Below, piece after piece: positions 1 to 9,230 of a DNA stretch of 64,000 nucleotides. This DNA comes from Planctomycetota bacterium (GTDB lineage Bacteria > Planctomycetota > Planctomycetia > Pirellulales > Pirellulaceae), in contig JAJRWU010000068.1 in NCBI GenBank assembly GCA_024276655.1, forward strand, positions 1 through 64,000, given 5' to 3'. Made by a program: the position numbers and the translations under genes. Within the stretch, counting starts at the first letter, position 1; every line of letters starts with the position of its first letter. A model generated the notes under the pieces. It was given only the letters and a program-made list of their open reading frames with translations, searched no databases and had not been told where the DNA came from.

Positions 1-3000
1 GGGCACTGTCCGAAATGCGATCGAAAAATCGCGGCGCAATCGCGAGAGCAAATTATCGCCCGCATCTTGCAACTGCCGCGTCATACGAAAGTTTTGGTGT
101 TGGCGCCGTTGGTGCGCGGCCAGAAAGGCGAACACCGCGATCTGTTCGACGGCCTAGTGAAGGAAGGTTTCTCTCGCGCGCGGGTCGACGGAGAAGTGGT
201 TTCGCTTTCCTCGCGGCTCTCGCTCGATCGCCAAATTCGGCACGATATTGAAGTCGTGGTCGATCGGCTCACGATCCAAACGAGTGTACGTCCTCGCTTG
301 GCCGAAGCGGTGGAGTTGGCTCTAAAAATGGGCCGCGGCAATCTGTTTGTGTTACATGAAAATCCTGAAACGCCCACGGCCGGTGAAACTCCCCCCGCAG
401 AGCAACTCCGTCTCACGACCAACACCACCTTTTCGGCCGATTACGCCTGCACGCATTGTGGCGTGAGTTTTGAACCGCCGAGTCCTCAGCTATTTAGTTT
501 CAACAGCCCGCGCGGCATGTGCGAGGAATGCGACGGGTTGGGCAACCTTTATTCGTTCGATCCGGAATTGCTGATCCCCAACGACCGGCTTTCATTCCGC
601 AAGGGCTGCATTGAACTTCTCGGCAAGTGGAAGGAAATGGGCCGCTGGCGTCGGCATATTTATCAGGGCGTGGCCGACACCATGGAGCGGAAGTTGGGGC
701 TTGAAGAAGGCGTTATGCTGGAAACGCCCTGGCGCGATCTCGACCAGCCGCTGCGAGATGTTTGGCTCTGGGGCGCCGACGACGAACACATCACGTTCAC
801 GTGGCGCGGCGGCGCCTCGCCGATGAAATACGGCGGCCATTTCGAAGGCGTGATTCCCATCTTGCTGGGCAAGCATCGCGAAAGCAACAGCCGCATCCAA
901 CGGCGGCGGCTGGAAAAATACATGTGTACGGTCAACTGCCCGCGCTGCCGTGGAACGCGCTTGAACGCGCAGGCGAGGTCGGTCCGGCTGACCACGCTCA
1001 GCGACAAGTTTGACGACGCCCTTTTCCCGCACGGCCGCGCGTTGTCGCTCCCCGAAATTTCCGAGCTGCCAATCGCCGACGCAGCCGAATTCTTCTCGAA
1101 CTTGGAACTGGACGACACCCGTAAAATCATCGCCGCCGAAGCGCTCAAGGAAATTCGCAACCGCTTGGGATTCTTGGTCAATGTCGGCCTCGATTACCTC
1201 TCGCTGGCGAGAACCGCGCCGACGCTCTCCGGCGGCGAGTCGCAACGCATTCGTCTGGCGAGCCAAATCGGGGCGGCGCTCGTGGGCGTGTTGTACGTGC
1301 TCGACGAACCCTCCATCGGCTTGCACCCTCGCGATAACGACCGCCTCCTGAAAACGCTCCAACAACTTCGCGACATGGGCAACACCGTCGTGGTGGTCGA
1401 ACACGATGAAGACACCATGCGCGCCGCCGACCATATTTTCGATTTCGGTCCTGGGCCGGGAGTGCGGGGCGGGGAGCTTGTCGCGCACGGCGATTTGGAG
1501 GCTATCACGAGCGCCAAACGCAGCATCACGGGGCAGTACCTTTCCGGCAAGTTGAAAATTGAGATTCCGAAAAAACGTCGGCCCATCAGTGGAGACCGCC
1601 TGAGCGTGATCGGGGCGCGGCACAACAACCTCAAGAATGTCGATGTCCACATTCCGCTGGGTGCGTTGGTCTGCGTGACGGGGGTTTCGGGCTCGGGCAA
1701 GAGTTCGCTGGTCACCGATATTTTGCTTGAATCGCTGCGGCGAGATCTGAACGGCGGCGAAGGTGAACCGGGCGCCCACGATTCGATCGAAGGTTGGCGG
1801 CTGCTCGATAAGTTGATCGCGATCGATCAATCTCCGATTGGCCGCACGCCACGCTCCAATCCGGGAACCTATATCAAGGTTTTCGATGAAATCCGCAATC
1901 TGTTCGCACAGCTTCCCGACGCCAAACGCCGCGGCTACAAACCGGGCCGTTTCAGTTTCAACGTGGCCGCTGGCCGCTGCGAAGCTTGCGATGGCAATGG
2001 CTCGAACCGCCTCGAGATGGATTTCCTGGCCGATGTCTGGGTGACCTGCCCGGTTTGCCAGGGCAAGCGTTTCAACCGAGAAACGCTGCATGTGAAGTTC
2101 AAGGGCCAGTCGATCGCCGACGTGCTCGAACTCGATGTGCAACAGGCGCTCGAACTGTTTGACGCTATCCCCAAGGTGCGCCACAAACTGCAAACCCTGC
2201 ACGACGTGGGGCTCGATTATCTCAAAATCGGCCAGCCTTCGCCCACGCTTTCCGGCGGCGAGGCGCAACGCATCAAACTGGCCCGTGAACTGGCCAAAAA
2301 GAGCACCGGCCAAACGCTGTATTTGCTCGACGAACCCACCACGGGGCTCCACTTCGCCGATATCAAAATGCTTTTGCAAGTATTGCATGGTTTTGCCGAC
2401 GCCGGCAATACGGTGCTCGTTGTGGAGCACAACCTGGATGTGATCAAAACCGCCGATTGGGTGATCGACCTTGGCCCCGAAGGCGGCCAGGGCGGCGGCC
2501 GGATTCTTGTCGAGGGAACTCCCGAAGACGTCGCCAAGTGCAAGGCGTCGTACACCGGCGCCGCCTTGGCGAAAGTGCTGCGAGAAAAACCGGCCAGCAA
2601 GGTCGCTAAAAAGAGAAAACCCAAAAAACGGGCCGCCGTGTTCAGCGAAAAGATCATCGTGCGCGGCGCCCACGAACACAACTTGAAGCATGTCGACGTC
2701 TCGATCGAGCGAGACAAACTCACGGCGTTCTGCGGCATGAGCGGCTCGGGAAAAAGTTCGCTCGCCATGGACACCATCTACGCCGAAGGCCAACGGCGCT
2801 ATGTGGAGAGCCTCAGTTCTTACGCCCGGCAGTTTGTCAGCCAGATGCAAAAGCCGCGGCTCGACCACATCGAAGGCCTCTCGCCCGCGATTGCCATTGA
2901 ACAGAAAAACCTGGGGCACTCGCCGCGCAGCACCGTCGGCACCGTGACCGAAGTCTACGACTACCTGCGGATCTTGCTGGCGCGGCTGGGCCAGCCGTAT

Positions 3001-6000
3001 TGCCCGGAATGCGATGTGCCGATCGGCTCGCAGACATCCGATGAAATCGTCGCGAAGATCATGTCGGAGCCAGAGGGCGCCAAGCTTTACTTAATGGCGC
3101 CGATGGCGATTGACGTCGGGCAGAAGTACGAAACGCTCTGGGAGGAGGCGAAAGCGGCGGGCTTCGCGCGTGTTCGCGTCGACGGCCTGACCTACTCCTT
3201 GGACGACCCGCCAAAAATCACGCGGCGGCGCAAACATCAGGTCGAAGTCGTGATCGACCGCGTGACGGTGCGGCCTGGCGCTCGTTCGCGTATTGCCGAC
3301 AGCGTGGAGGCTTCGCTCACCTTCGGGCGAGGCGTGATGGCCGTTGCGCGTGTCGAGAAAGACGCCCCCGAGCCGAGTTGGGAAACCGTCACGCATAGTT
3401 TGCACCGTGTTTGCGAAGAATGCGGTCGCAGTTTCGAGCCGCTCTCACCGCATAATTTTTCCTTCAACAGCCAGTTGGGCTGGTGCACCGATTGCGAAGG
3501 GCTGGGCGTGCAAACCGGCGCCAACCTCGCCGCGTTGTTGAACGACCCTAAGTTGACGTTGGCCGACGGCGCGCTGGCGCTCTGGCCCGACCTAAGAAAA
3601 GACGTCTCGGTTTGGATGCTGGAAGCGCTTTCCGCCGGCGCCAAGGTTCCGCTCGATATTCCCTTTGAACAGCTTGGCGCGCGGCAACGCCGTACGGTGT
3701 TGCACGGCGCCGGCGAGCAGTGGTTTGAAGTACGCAAGCCGAACTCCAAAAAGACCGATCCTCCGCTGTTCCGCTTCCAGTTCAAGGGGCTTTACCCGGC
3801 GTTGGAGGAAGCGGCTCGGCTCTCGTTCACCTTCCGTGCGCGGTTGGAGCATCTGGTCGATGAAGTGGAGTGTGCGTCGTGCGGCGGCACGCGTCTGCGC
3901 GACGATTCCTCCGCCGTTCGTTTTCACGGCAAGACGGTGGACGACATCTGCCGACTGCCGTTGGCGCAATTGCAAGAAGAAATCGAGGGTTGGAAACTCG
4001 ACAAACGCGAGAAACGCGTGGCCGGAGAAGTGATACGCGAAATTCGCGACCGCATCCGCTTTCTCAACGATGTGGGGCTGTATTATCTCTCGCTTTCGCG
4101 CACCGCGGCGTCGCTCTCGAACGGCGAAGCACAACGCATTCGCCTCGCCAGCCAGCTTGGCAGCGGACTATGCGGCGTGTTGTACGTGCTCGACGAACCG
4201 ACCATCGGTCTGCATCCGCGAGATAACAAACGTTTGCTCAACGCCCTGCTGAAACTTCGCGACTTGGGCAACACGCTGCTGGTGGTGGAACACGACCGGG
4301 AAGTGCTGGAAAGCGCCGATTTCATTTGCGATTTCGGTCCCGCCGCCGGCAAGAACGGCGGCCGCATTGTCGCACATGGAACACCCGCCCAACTCGCCAA
4401 AAAGCGGGCTTCCGTTACTGGGCCTTACTTGAGCGGCAAGAAGGCGATTCCCGTCTTTGACGAACGCCGCGTCCGGCCGTCCAAAGAGAAAACAAAAACG
4501 AAGGCGGCGTCGAAATCGAAATCGAAAGTCGCGAAAAACAAAAGTGACGCACACGCTCCGCTTCCGCAGCCGCATGCACCCGGCGGTTGGCTGGAAGTTG
4601 TCGGCGCTCGCCACCACAATTTGCGCAATGTGCATTTGCAGATTCCGCTCGGCGCCTTGACCGCTATTACCGGCCCCAGCGGCAGCGGCAAAAGCTCCCT
4701 CATTGAAGGCGTGCTTTACAATTCACTGGCCCGCACGCTGCACCGGGCGTCGACCACTCCCGGCCCGCACGATAAAGTCATCGGCCTGGAAAACATCAAC
4801 AAGGTGATCCGCGTCGATCAACGGCCGCTGGGCAACACGCCCACGTCGAATCCGGCCACGTACACCGGCGCCTTCGAACTGATTCGCATTCTTTTCGCAC
4901 AACTGCCCGAAGCGAAAATTCGCGGCTACCAACCGCGGCGGTTCAGTTTCAACGCCGCCGGCGGCCGTTGCGACGCCTGCGAAGGCAACGGACAAATCAG
5001 AATTGAAATGCACTTTCTGCCAGATGTTTGGGTCGAATGTGAAACGTGTCGGGGGCAGCGTTACAACCCGGAAACACTGGCCGTGCGGTACGAAGAGCGT
5101 TCGATTTCCGACGTGCTCAACATGACCTGCGGCGATGCGGTGAAGCTGTTTGAGAACATCCCCAAAATCCGCAAAATCCTGCAAACGTTGTGCGACGTGG
5201 GGCTCGACTACCTCACACTCGGCCAATCCGCGCCGACGCTCTCCGGCGGCGAGGCGCAGCGCGTGAAGCTGGCCGCTGAGCTCGCCCGCCCAGACACCGG
5301 TCGGACGCTTTACCTGCTCGACGAACCGACCACCGGCTTGCACTTCGACGACCTCGCCAAGCTGCTCGACGTGCTACATCGCTTGGTCGACATGGGCAAC
5401 TCGGTGGTGGTCATCGAACACAACCTCGACGTGATCAAATCGGCCGATTGGGTGATCGATTTGGGTCCTGAAGCGGGCGAAGACGGCGGTCGGATTGTCG
5501 TCGAGGGAACGCCCGAAACCGTGGTCGAGTATGCTCGCAAGGCGAAACGCGGCAAGAAGCTCGCTCGCTCCCACACGGGAGAAGCCCTGGCGCCGGTGCT
5601 GGAGGAAAGTCCTCGGAAAGCTCGCAAGACGTTCGACGCGCGCCGGGAGAATGCCAGCAAGCCGGGCGACCTCGACATCAACGAAGTGGGTCGCAACGCA
5701 AAAATGCCCTGGGAGTTGGACGGCCGGCGTTGGCATACCCAAGATCGTGTCGGCCGGCAGGGCGAACCCTGCCAGTGGGATGGCCGCCTGCTGGAGCGCG
5801 TGGTCGATTTCATCCACGAAAAAGGCGACTTCGCGGCCACCGATTGGAACTCTCGCGGCGTGGTCGAAATTACGGCCGAGCGGAAAGCGTCAGGTTGGTT
5901 TTTTCACGCCATTACCGGAGAGGCCTGGCTGCTGAAAATGAAGTTTCGCGTGGCCCGAAACGCCTTCCAACGCGGCGAGGTTGCACAAATGCTTCCGCTG

Positions 6001-6081
6001 CGTACGCTCAACGAGATGGACGCCATCCCGCTGTACGGGAACGATCCTCGCGTTCGCCAGAAAATGCAGCAAGGCCCTTAG
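1..6081 (+). CDS. uvrA: UvrA-type excinuclease ABC subunit A, tandem-duplicated form (5' end outside window)
   Basis: DNA damage-recognition ATPase of nucleotide excision repair. The frame is open from base 1 (GHCPKCDRKI...), so the gene starts upstream; 2026 residues are visible, about twice a normal UvrA (~940), because two UvrA units are fused head to tail, a form common in planctomycetes. Visible in order: CxxC zinc module (CTHC...CEEC), signature LSGGESQ and Walker B LDEPS; Walker A GVSGSGKSS near nt 1681, CEAC...CPVC zinc module, LSGGEAQ and LDEPT; then a second unit with Walker A GMSGSGKSS near 2734, the SYARQF/IEQKN UvrB-interaction region, CEEC...CTDC, a degenerate signature LSNGEAQ near 4114, Walker A GPSGSGKSS near 4672, CDAC...CETC and LSGGEAQ near 5239. 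A C-terminal extension follows and is cut by TAG at 6079-6081, after which the same frame stays open to 6630. Confidence 0.95.
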   Translation, partial: GHCPKCDRKIAAQSREQIIARILQLPRHTKVLVLAPLVRGQKGEHRDLFDGLVKEGFSRARVDGEVVSLSSRLSLDRQIRHDIEVVVDRLTIQTSVRPRLAEAVELALKMGRGNLFVLHENPETPTAGETPPAEQLRLTTNTTFSADYACTHCGVSFEPPSPQLFSFNSPRGMCEECDGLGNLYSFDPELLIPNDRLSFRKGCIELLGKWKEMGRWRRHIYQGVADTMERKLGLEEGVMLETPWRDLDQPLRDVWLWGADDEHITFTWRGGASPMKYGGHFEGVIPILLGKHRESNSRIQRRRLEKYMCTVNCPRCRGTRLNAQARSVRLTTLSDKFDDALFPHGRALSLPEISELPIADAAEFFSNLELDDTRKIIAAEALKEIRNRLGFLVNVGLDYLSLARTAPTLSGGESQRIRLASQIGAALVGVLYVLDEPSIGLHPRDNDRLLKTLQQLRDMGNTVVVVEHDEDTMRAADHIFDFGPGPGVRGGELVAHGDLEAITSAKRSITGQYLSGKLKIEIPKKRRPISGDRLSVIGARHNNLKNVDVHIPLGALVCVTGVSGSGKSSLVTDILLESLRRDLNGGEGEPGAHDSIEGWRLLDKLIAIDQSPIGRTPRSNPGTYIKVFDEIRNLFAQLPDAKRRGYKPGRFSFNVAAGRCEACDGNGSNRLEMDFLADVWVTCPVCQGKRFNRETLHVKFKGQSIADVLELDVQQALELFDAIPKVRHKLQTLHDVGLDYLKIGQPSPTLSGGEAQRIKLARELAKKSTGQTLYLLDEPTTGLHFADIKMLLQVLHGFADAGNTVLVVEHNLDVIKTADWVIDLGPEGGQGGGRILVEGTPEDVAKCKASYTGAALAKVLREKPASKVAKKRKPKKRAAVFSEKIIVRGAHEHNLKHVDVSIERDKLTAFCGMSGSGKSSLAMDTIYAEGQRRYVESLSSYARQFVSQMQKPRLDHIEGLSPAIAIEQKNLGHSPRSTVGTVTEVYDYLRILLARLGQPYCPECDVPIGSQTSDEIVAKIMSEPEGAKLYLMAPMAIDVGQKYETLWEEAKAAGFARVRVDGLTYSLDDPPKITRRRKHQVEVVIDRVTVRPGARSRIADSVEASLTFGRGVMAVARVEKDAPEPSWETVTHSLHRVCEECGRSFEPLSPHNFSFNSQLGWCTDCEGLGVQTGANLAALLNDPKLTLADGALALWPDLRKDVSVWMLEALSAGAKVPLDIPFEQLGARQRRTVLHGAGEQWFEVRKPNSKKTDPPLFRFQFKGLYPALEEAARLSFTFRARLEHLVDEVECASCGGTRLRDDSSAVRFHGKTVDDICRLPLAQLQEEIEGWKLDKREKRVAGEVIREIRDRIRFLNDVGLYYLSLSRTAASLSNGEAQRIRLASQLGSGLCGVLYVLDEPTIGLHPRDNKRLLNALLKLRDLGNTLLVVEHDREVLESADFICDFGPAAGKNGGRIVAHGTPAQLAKKRASVTGPYLSGKKAIPVFDERRVRPSKEKTKTKAASKSKSKVAKNKSDAHAPLPQPHAPGGWLEVVGARHHNLRNVHLQIPLGALTAITGPSGSGKSSLIEGVLYNSLARTLHRASTTPGPHDKVIGLENINKVIRVDQRPLGNTPTSNPATYTGAFELIRILFAQLPEAKIRGYQPRRFSFNAAGGRCDACEGNGQIRIEMHFLPDVWVECETCRGQRYNPETLAVRYEERSISDVLNMTCGDAVKLFENIPKIRKILQTLCDVGLDYLTLGQSAPTLSGGEAQRVKLAAELARPDTGRTLYLLDEPTTGLHFDDLAKLLDVLHRLVDMGNSVVVIEHNLDVIKSADWVIDLGPEAGEDGGRIVVEGTPETVVEYARKAKRGKKLARSHTGEALAPVLEESPRKARKTFDARRENASKPGDLDINEVGRNAKMPWELDGRRWHTQDRVGRQGEPCQWDGRLLERVVDFIHEKGDFAATDWNSRGVVEITAERKASGWFFHAITGEAWLLKMKFRVARNAFQRGEVAQMLPLRTLNEMDAIPLYGNDPRVRQKMQQGP

Positions 6082-6630
6082 CAGGAAATCGAAATTCGCG
6101 CCCATACGCTTCAGGAGCTTGATCGCCCGGAGTTTTGGAACGTACTGGAACGCGCCATCGAGAGTTTCATGGGCATCGCGAATCGGGCCGCGATCAATCC
6201 GAACGACCTCATGCCCTGGAAGGCGCTGGGCAAAAAATGGCATCTGCTGCGGAAAGGTTTTCCGCCGGGCAAGCGCGTGTTGTGGGAGGTGGAGGTGCTG
6301 GAGCGACTGTGTGATTTAGTGGAAACCGCCTTGCCCCACGGCTCGTTCCAATGGGACAACAAAGTGCTCGTACACCATTCGCCGCCCGGCGCCGAAGCGC
6401 CTTGGGCCAGCATCCACACCAAGCGGCCGGCGGTTGTGGAGCTTGTGCTGCGTGCGCCGAAGAATCGCGTTGCCTTGGGGCGCATCGCCCATTTGGCGCG
6501 TGATCGTTCGCTCGACGCCACGCATGAAGATCGCGATGTGGTCAAACTTCGTTTTCGCACCCTGGAAGATCTCGAACGGGGCGACCTCGCCAATTTTCTC
6601 AAGGAACAAGCCGGCCAACTCGAAGCCTGA
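6082..6630 (+). pseudogene. C-terminal tail of UvrA downstream of an in-frame TAG
   Basis: Reading straight on in the uvrA frame after TAG gives 182 more residues (QEIEIRAHTLQELDRPEFW...) up to a TGA at 6628-6630. There is no frame change and no convincing ribosome binding site or early start codon; the first ATG is at 6169, inside what looks like a continuous domain. I infer that the tail belongs to the C-terminal extension of the duplicated UvrA and that a single base change (for example TGG or CAG to TAG) separates it. TAG is a normal stop elsewhere in the window (arfB, fliE, fliG, motA, fliN), so codon reassignment is unlikely. Both UvrA units lie upstream of the stop, so the truncated protein may still work. 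Confidence 0.7.
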
Positions 6631-6712
6631 GTTGCAGAGAGCGAATCGTTTGGCCAGATACGTTCACCACTAGGACGCGAAGAGCACGAAGTATGGACTT
6701 CGACGATCTCTC

Positions 6713-6781
6713 CCATCGCGGAAAGTGGCCGGCGTGAAGATTGGCTTGCTCATCAACTTCAACAACGTCAAATTGAATTGA
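6713..6781 (+). pseudogene. Remnant of a GxxExxY protein C-terminus
   Basis: The translated string KVAGVKIGLLINFNNVKL at about 6722-6775 matches the hallmark GLLINF C-terminal end of GxxExxY proteins, a small family scattered through planctomycete genomes. The N-terminal body is missing, the frame ends in TGA at 6779-6781, and a +1 shift would continue as LNGVRLN. I read it as a decayed fragment. The surrounding DNA (about 6660-6700 and 6925-6960) has purine-rich GGCGCAAAGGGCCGCAAAG-type strings of the kind seen in other repeats in this window. Confidence 0.45.
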
Positions 6782-7146
6782 ACGGTGTGCGACTAAACAA
6801 AACGGCGTTGCGGTTCACGCGTCAGAGGTCGTTGGCGCGAGTCCGGGGTGTTCGCTTCGGCGGCATCAAAAATTCCGAGGCATGGCGTGATCGATTTTCT
6901 GACAGAACTCCACGAGCAACCAAGGCGCAAAGGGCCGCAAAGAAAAGATGCTCAAAAGACAAGCTTTTACGAGCTTGCTCGAAAGAGCACACTGAATGTG
7001 ATGCGTCGAGCGATAACGAAGCGCCCGATTTAATGGTACGGCAGCCTTGGTAGGCTGTCGGTTGATAGATTTCGACCGCCTTGGAAGGCCAGCGTACGAC
7101 GGTGTTTTTCCGTGCGATGTTTGGTTCATAAAGTTCTTAATTCCTT
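6782..7146. other. Intergenic, no gene seen; short palindromes
   Basis: Between the GxxExxY remnant and yidD I see no credible coding frame. Around 7033-7105 there are two short inverted repeats, CAGCCTTGGTAGGCTG and a CGCCTTGGAAGGC-type string. The second resembles the perfect palindrome at 10647-10668. Short open frames here lack ribosome binding sites and family features. Confidence 0.5.
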
Positions 7147-7377
7147 ATGTGGCGCAAACTCTTCCAACTTCCCTCGCTGGCGCTGATTGGCCTGGTGCGG
7201 CTCTACCAGATATTTCTCAGTCCGCTGCTGGGCCGGAACTGTCGCTTCACGCCGACCTGCAGCGCCTATTTCATTGAGGCCGTGAAAAAATACGGCGTCC
7301 TACGCGGCTTCTGGAAAGGCGTCAAACGCATTTGCCGCTGCCATCCCTTCACGCCGGGCGGATTCGACCCGCCGTAA
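7147..7377 (+). CDS. yidD: Membrane protein insertion efficiency factor YidD
   Basis: A 76-residue protein of the YidD family, which acts at the inner membrane and assists YidC-mediated insertion. The sequence shows the family core: an N-terminal amphipathic/hydrophobic helix ([19 protein letters not shown]), then [19 protein letters not shown] and [11 protein letters not shown] with conserved Cys residues. Length is normal (70-85 aa). It stands alone here, not beside rnpA/yidC as in many genomes. No strong ribosome binding site precedes the ATG, but the start fits the family N-terminus (MWRKL). Confidence 0.92.
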   Translation: MWRKLFQLPSLALIGLVRLYQIFLSPLLGRNCRFTPTCSAYFIEAVKKYGVLRGFWKGVKRICRCHPFTPGGFDPP

Positions 7378-7600
7378 GAATGTCCGCAACAAACAGGCCC
7401 CAGGGGTACACTCCCACGGCGCGGAGGGAAGATAATATCCGATCGGCCGGCGTGCCGACTTTAAGCTGTTTCGGTATAATGGGTTACGCATTTCGTTGGG
7501 CCGGCGAATTTCCGCCGACTCACGGCGGCCCAAAAACCATGCCAAGATCGGCGTCTGGCTGGCGAATTCCTTGATAGCGAAAGGCTCTCCGAGGCGAAAC

Positions 7601-8020
7601 ATGTTGGAGGTAAACGAGCGGCTCTCCATTCCATTGGCGGAGTTCCATTTCACGTTCTCGCGCAGCGGCGGACCGGGCGGCCAGAATGTGAACAAGGTGA
7701 ACACCAAAGTGCAGTTGCGATGGGCGATTCATCGCTCCCGCTATTTGCCAGACGATGTTCGCGAACGATTTTTACAACTGCATCGACGTCGGATCAACAA
7801 ACAAGGTGAATTTTACATCGGTAGCGAACGGTTTCGCGATCAAGGACGCAACGTCGCCGACTGTCTGAACAAACTGCGGGTGTTGCTGAACGAAGCCTGC
7901 CAGAGGCCCGCTAAAAGAAAACCCGTGAAACCGAGCCGAGGCGCGAAAATCCGCCGCATGCAGGATAAGCGAGCACGCTCACAACGCAAACAACTTCGAA
8001 AACCACCGGCGAGCGACTAG
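7601..8020 (+). CDS. arfB: Alternative ribosome-rescue factor / peptidyl-tRNA hydrolase ArfB (YaeJ/ICT1 family)
   Basis: A 139-residue protein that rescues stalled ribosomes by hydrolysing peptidyl-tRNA. The GGQ catalytic loop is present (SRSGGPGGQNVNKVNTKV, residues ~19-36) and the C-terminal tail is strongly basic (RAKRK...KIRRMQDKRARSQRKQLRK), which in this family inserts into the empty mRNA channel. The frame is open further upstream to 7496, but the family begins at MLEVNERLSIP, and a GAGGCG purine stretch sits about 5-10 nt before this ATG. RF1/RF2 are excluded by the short length. Confidence 0.92.
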   Translation: MLEVNERLSIPLAEFHFTFSRSGGPGGQNVNKVNTKVQLRWAIHRSRYLPDDVRERFLQLHRRRINKQGEFYIGSERFRDQGRNVADCLNKLRVLLNEACQRPAKRKPVKPSRGAKIRRMQDKRARSQRKQLRKPPASD

Positions 8021-8119
8021 CCGAACCTGTGAAATCCGAAGCCGTCGAAAAACAGGTCTGCTGTTGAAGAAATATCAAAATCCCGCTACAAAAAAGACAA
8101 CTACCTTGGAGAGAAAAAC

Positions 8120-8431
8120 ATGTTAGGCAACGCAAAGTGGTTTGCTGAAAAGCAAATGGGCAAGCAGATCAGTCCTGTCACTTGGCAAGGCTGGGCCTAT
8201 GTGTTGGCTTGGGGCGGGGCCATGGCCGGGCCTTTTGTCGCGTTGTTGGCTCGCGGGCAGAACCCCGAAGCATTCCTCTGGCTCACGGCATCGGCTGCTG
8301 CATTGTGGCGTGAGACAAAAACGCTCAGGACCGCCGTTCGTCGCCGATCGGAAGCGGAACTGTTTTACATTGGCGACGACGAAGCCTCGCGCATCGCCAC
8401 GGAAAACTACGATTTCAGCCTAAAGGCATAA
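8120..8431 (+). CDS. Small two-helix membrane protein, unknown function
   Basis: A 103-residue protein with a GGAGAG ribosome binding site 6 nt before ATG. It begins with a short basic/amphipathic stretch, then has two likely transmembrane helices (WAYVLAWGGAMAGPFVALLA and AFLWLTASAAALW), followed by a charged cytoplasmic tail ending GDDEASRIATENYDFSLKA. I do not recognise a named family. It lies 4 nt upstream of another membrane protein gene on the same strand, so the two are probably co-transcribed. Confidence 0.7.
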   Translation: MLGNAKWFAEKQMGKQISPVTWQGWAYVLAWGGAMAGPFVALLARGQNPEAFLWLTASAAALWRETKTLRTAVRRRSEAELFYIGDDEASRIATENYDFSLKA

Positions 8432-8435
8432 GCAC

Positions 8436-9158
8436 GTGTCTAATGCGCCGTCAGACAATCCTTCTTCGGCGTCGGCGCCCGTGGAAGCAGCTTGCGTGGA
8501 AGAAACGCCGGACGATGCGGCGGTTGCCGTCGAACCAGCAAAGCAGCCCCGCGCGATGGGCGTGCTTTGTATCGTGCTGTTGTTGTTGGGAATCGCGGGC
8601 GGTTTTACTGGGGCGTATTCTTTTGCCATGACGTTGCTGGCGCCAGTCCTGCAAAAGACGATGGCGTCGCTCCAGCAGGTGGGCTCGCCGGAAATGCGGG
8701 AACAACAGCAACTGATCAACGCCGCCTCGCAAGATCTCGCCCTGCGCTTCCGCACCGTGAATTTGGTGCTCTCGGTGGCGCATATGGCCGTCGCTGTCGG
8801 ACTCATCTACGGCGCCGTGTTGGGGTTGAAGAAGTCGCCCCGGGCGGCGGGCGTGTTGGCGATGATCTGCCTGGCGGCGATTGTCTTTGAACTGGCGAAG
8901 ACGGCGCCCACTATCATGATGCAGCGGGAAATAGGTCAGCTCATGGCCGAAAAGATGCCGGCCATGATCACGGCGAGTCAAGGAAAAAATGCTCCGCCTA
9001 ACGCGCCCGATTTCTCCAAAATCCTGAAACTCGCCATGCAAGTGTATATGGCGGTTATTTTTGTCTTCACGTTAGGCTGGGTGGCGTTCAAAGTGATTCT
9101 CTATGGCTTTGTGGTCTCTTATGTTAGCCGCCCCTACGTTAAAGCGGCCTTGCGGTAG
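8436..9158 (+). CDS. Four-helix membrane protein, unknown function
   Basis: A 240-residue protein read from a GTG start; an AAGG purine motif lies about 10 nt upstream and the start is 4 nt after the previous gene. An acidic, Ala/Pro-rich N-terminus (~1-38) is followed by hydrophobic segments near residues 42-65, 98-120, 125-147 and 200-228, with a soluble loop containing Pro/Asn-rich sequence between the third and fourth. This layout is typical of small planctomycete membrane proteins without an assigned role. Nothing in the sequence gives a function. Confidence 0.72.
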   Translation: MSNAPSDNPSSASAPVEAACVEETPDDAAVAVEPAKQPRAMGVLCIVLLLLGIAGGFTGAYSFAMTLLAPVLQKTMASLQQVGSPEMREQQQLINAASQDLALRFRTVNLVLSVAHMAVAVGLIYGAVLGLKKSPRAAGVLAMICLAAIVFELAKTAPTIMMQREIGQLMAEKMPAMITASQGKNAPPNAPDFSKILKLAMQVYMAVIFVFTLGWVAFKVILYGFVVSYVSRPYVKAALR

Positions 9159-9230
9159 GATCGGGCGCCATTACGATATCTGTTAAGCAAAGCCTGGCCA
9201 ACTCACCGATCCCAAAAACCGCCGGTCGTC

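Noticed and set aside
592-2919. Long open frame of 775 codons on the minus strand opposite uvrA
   Set aside because: It lies wholly antisense to clear UvrA motifs, has no recognisable domain and reflects the high G+C third-position bias.
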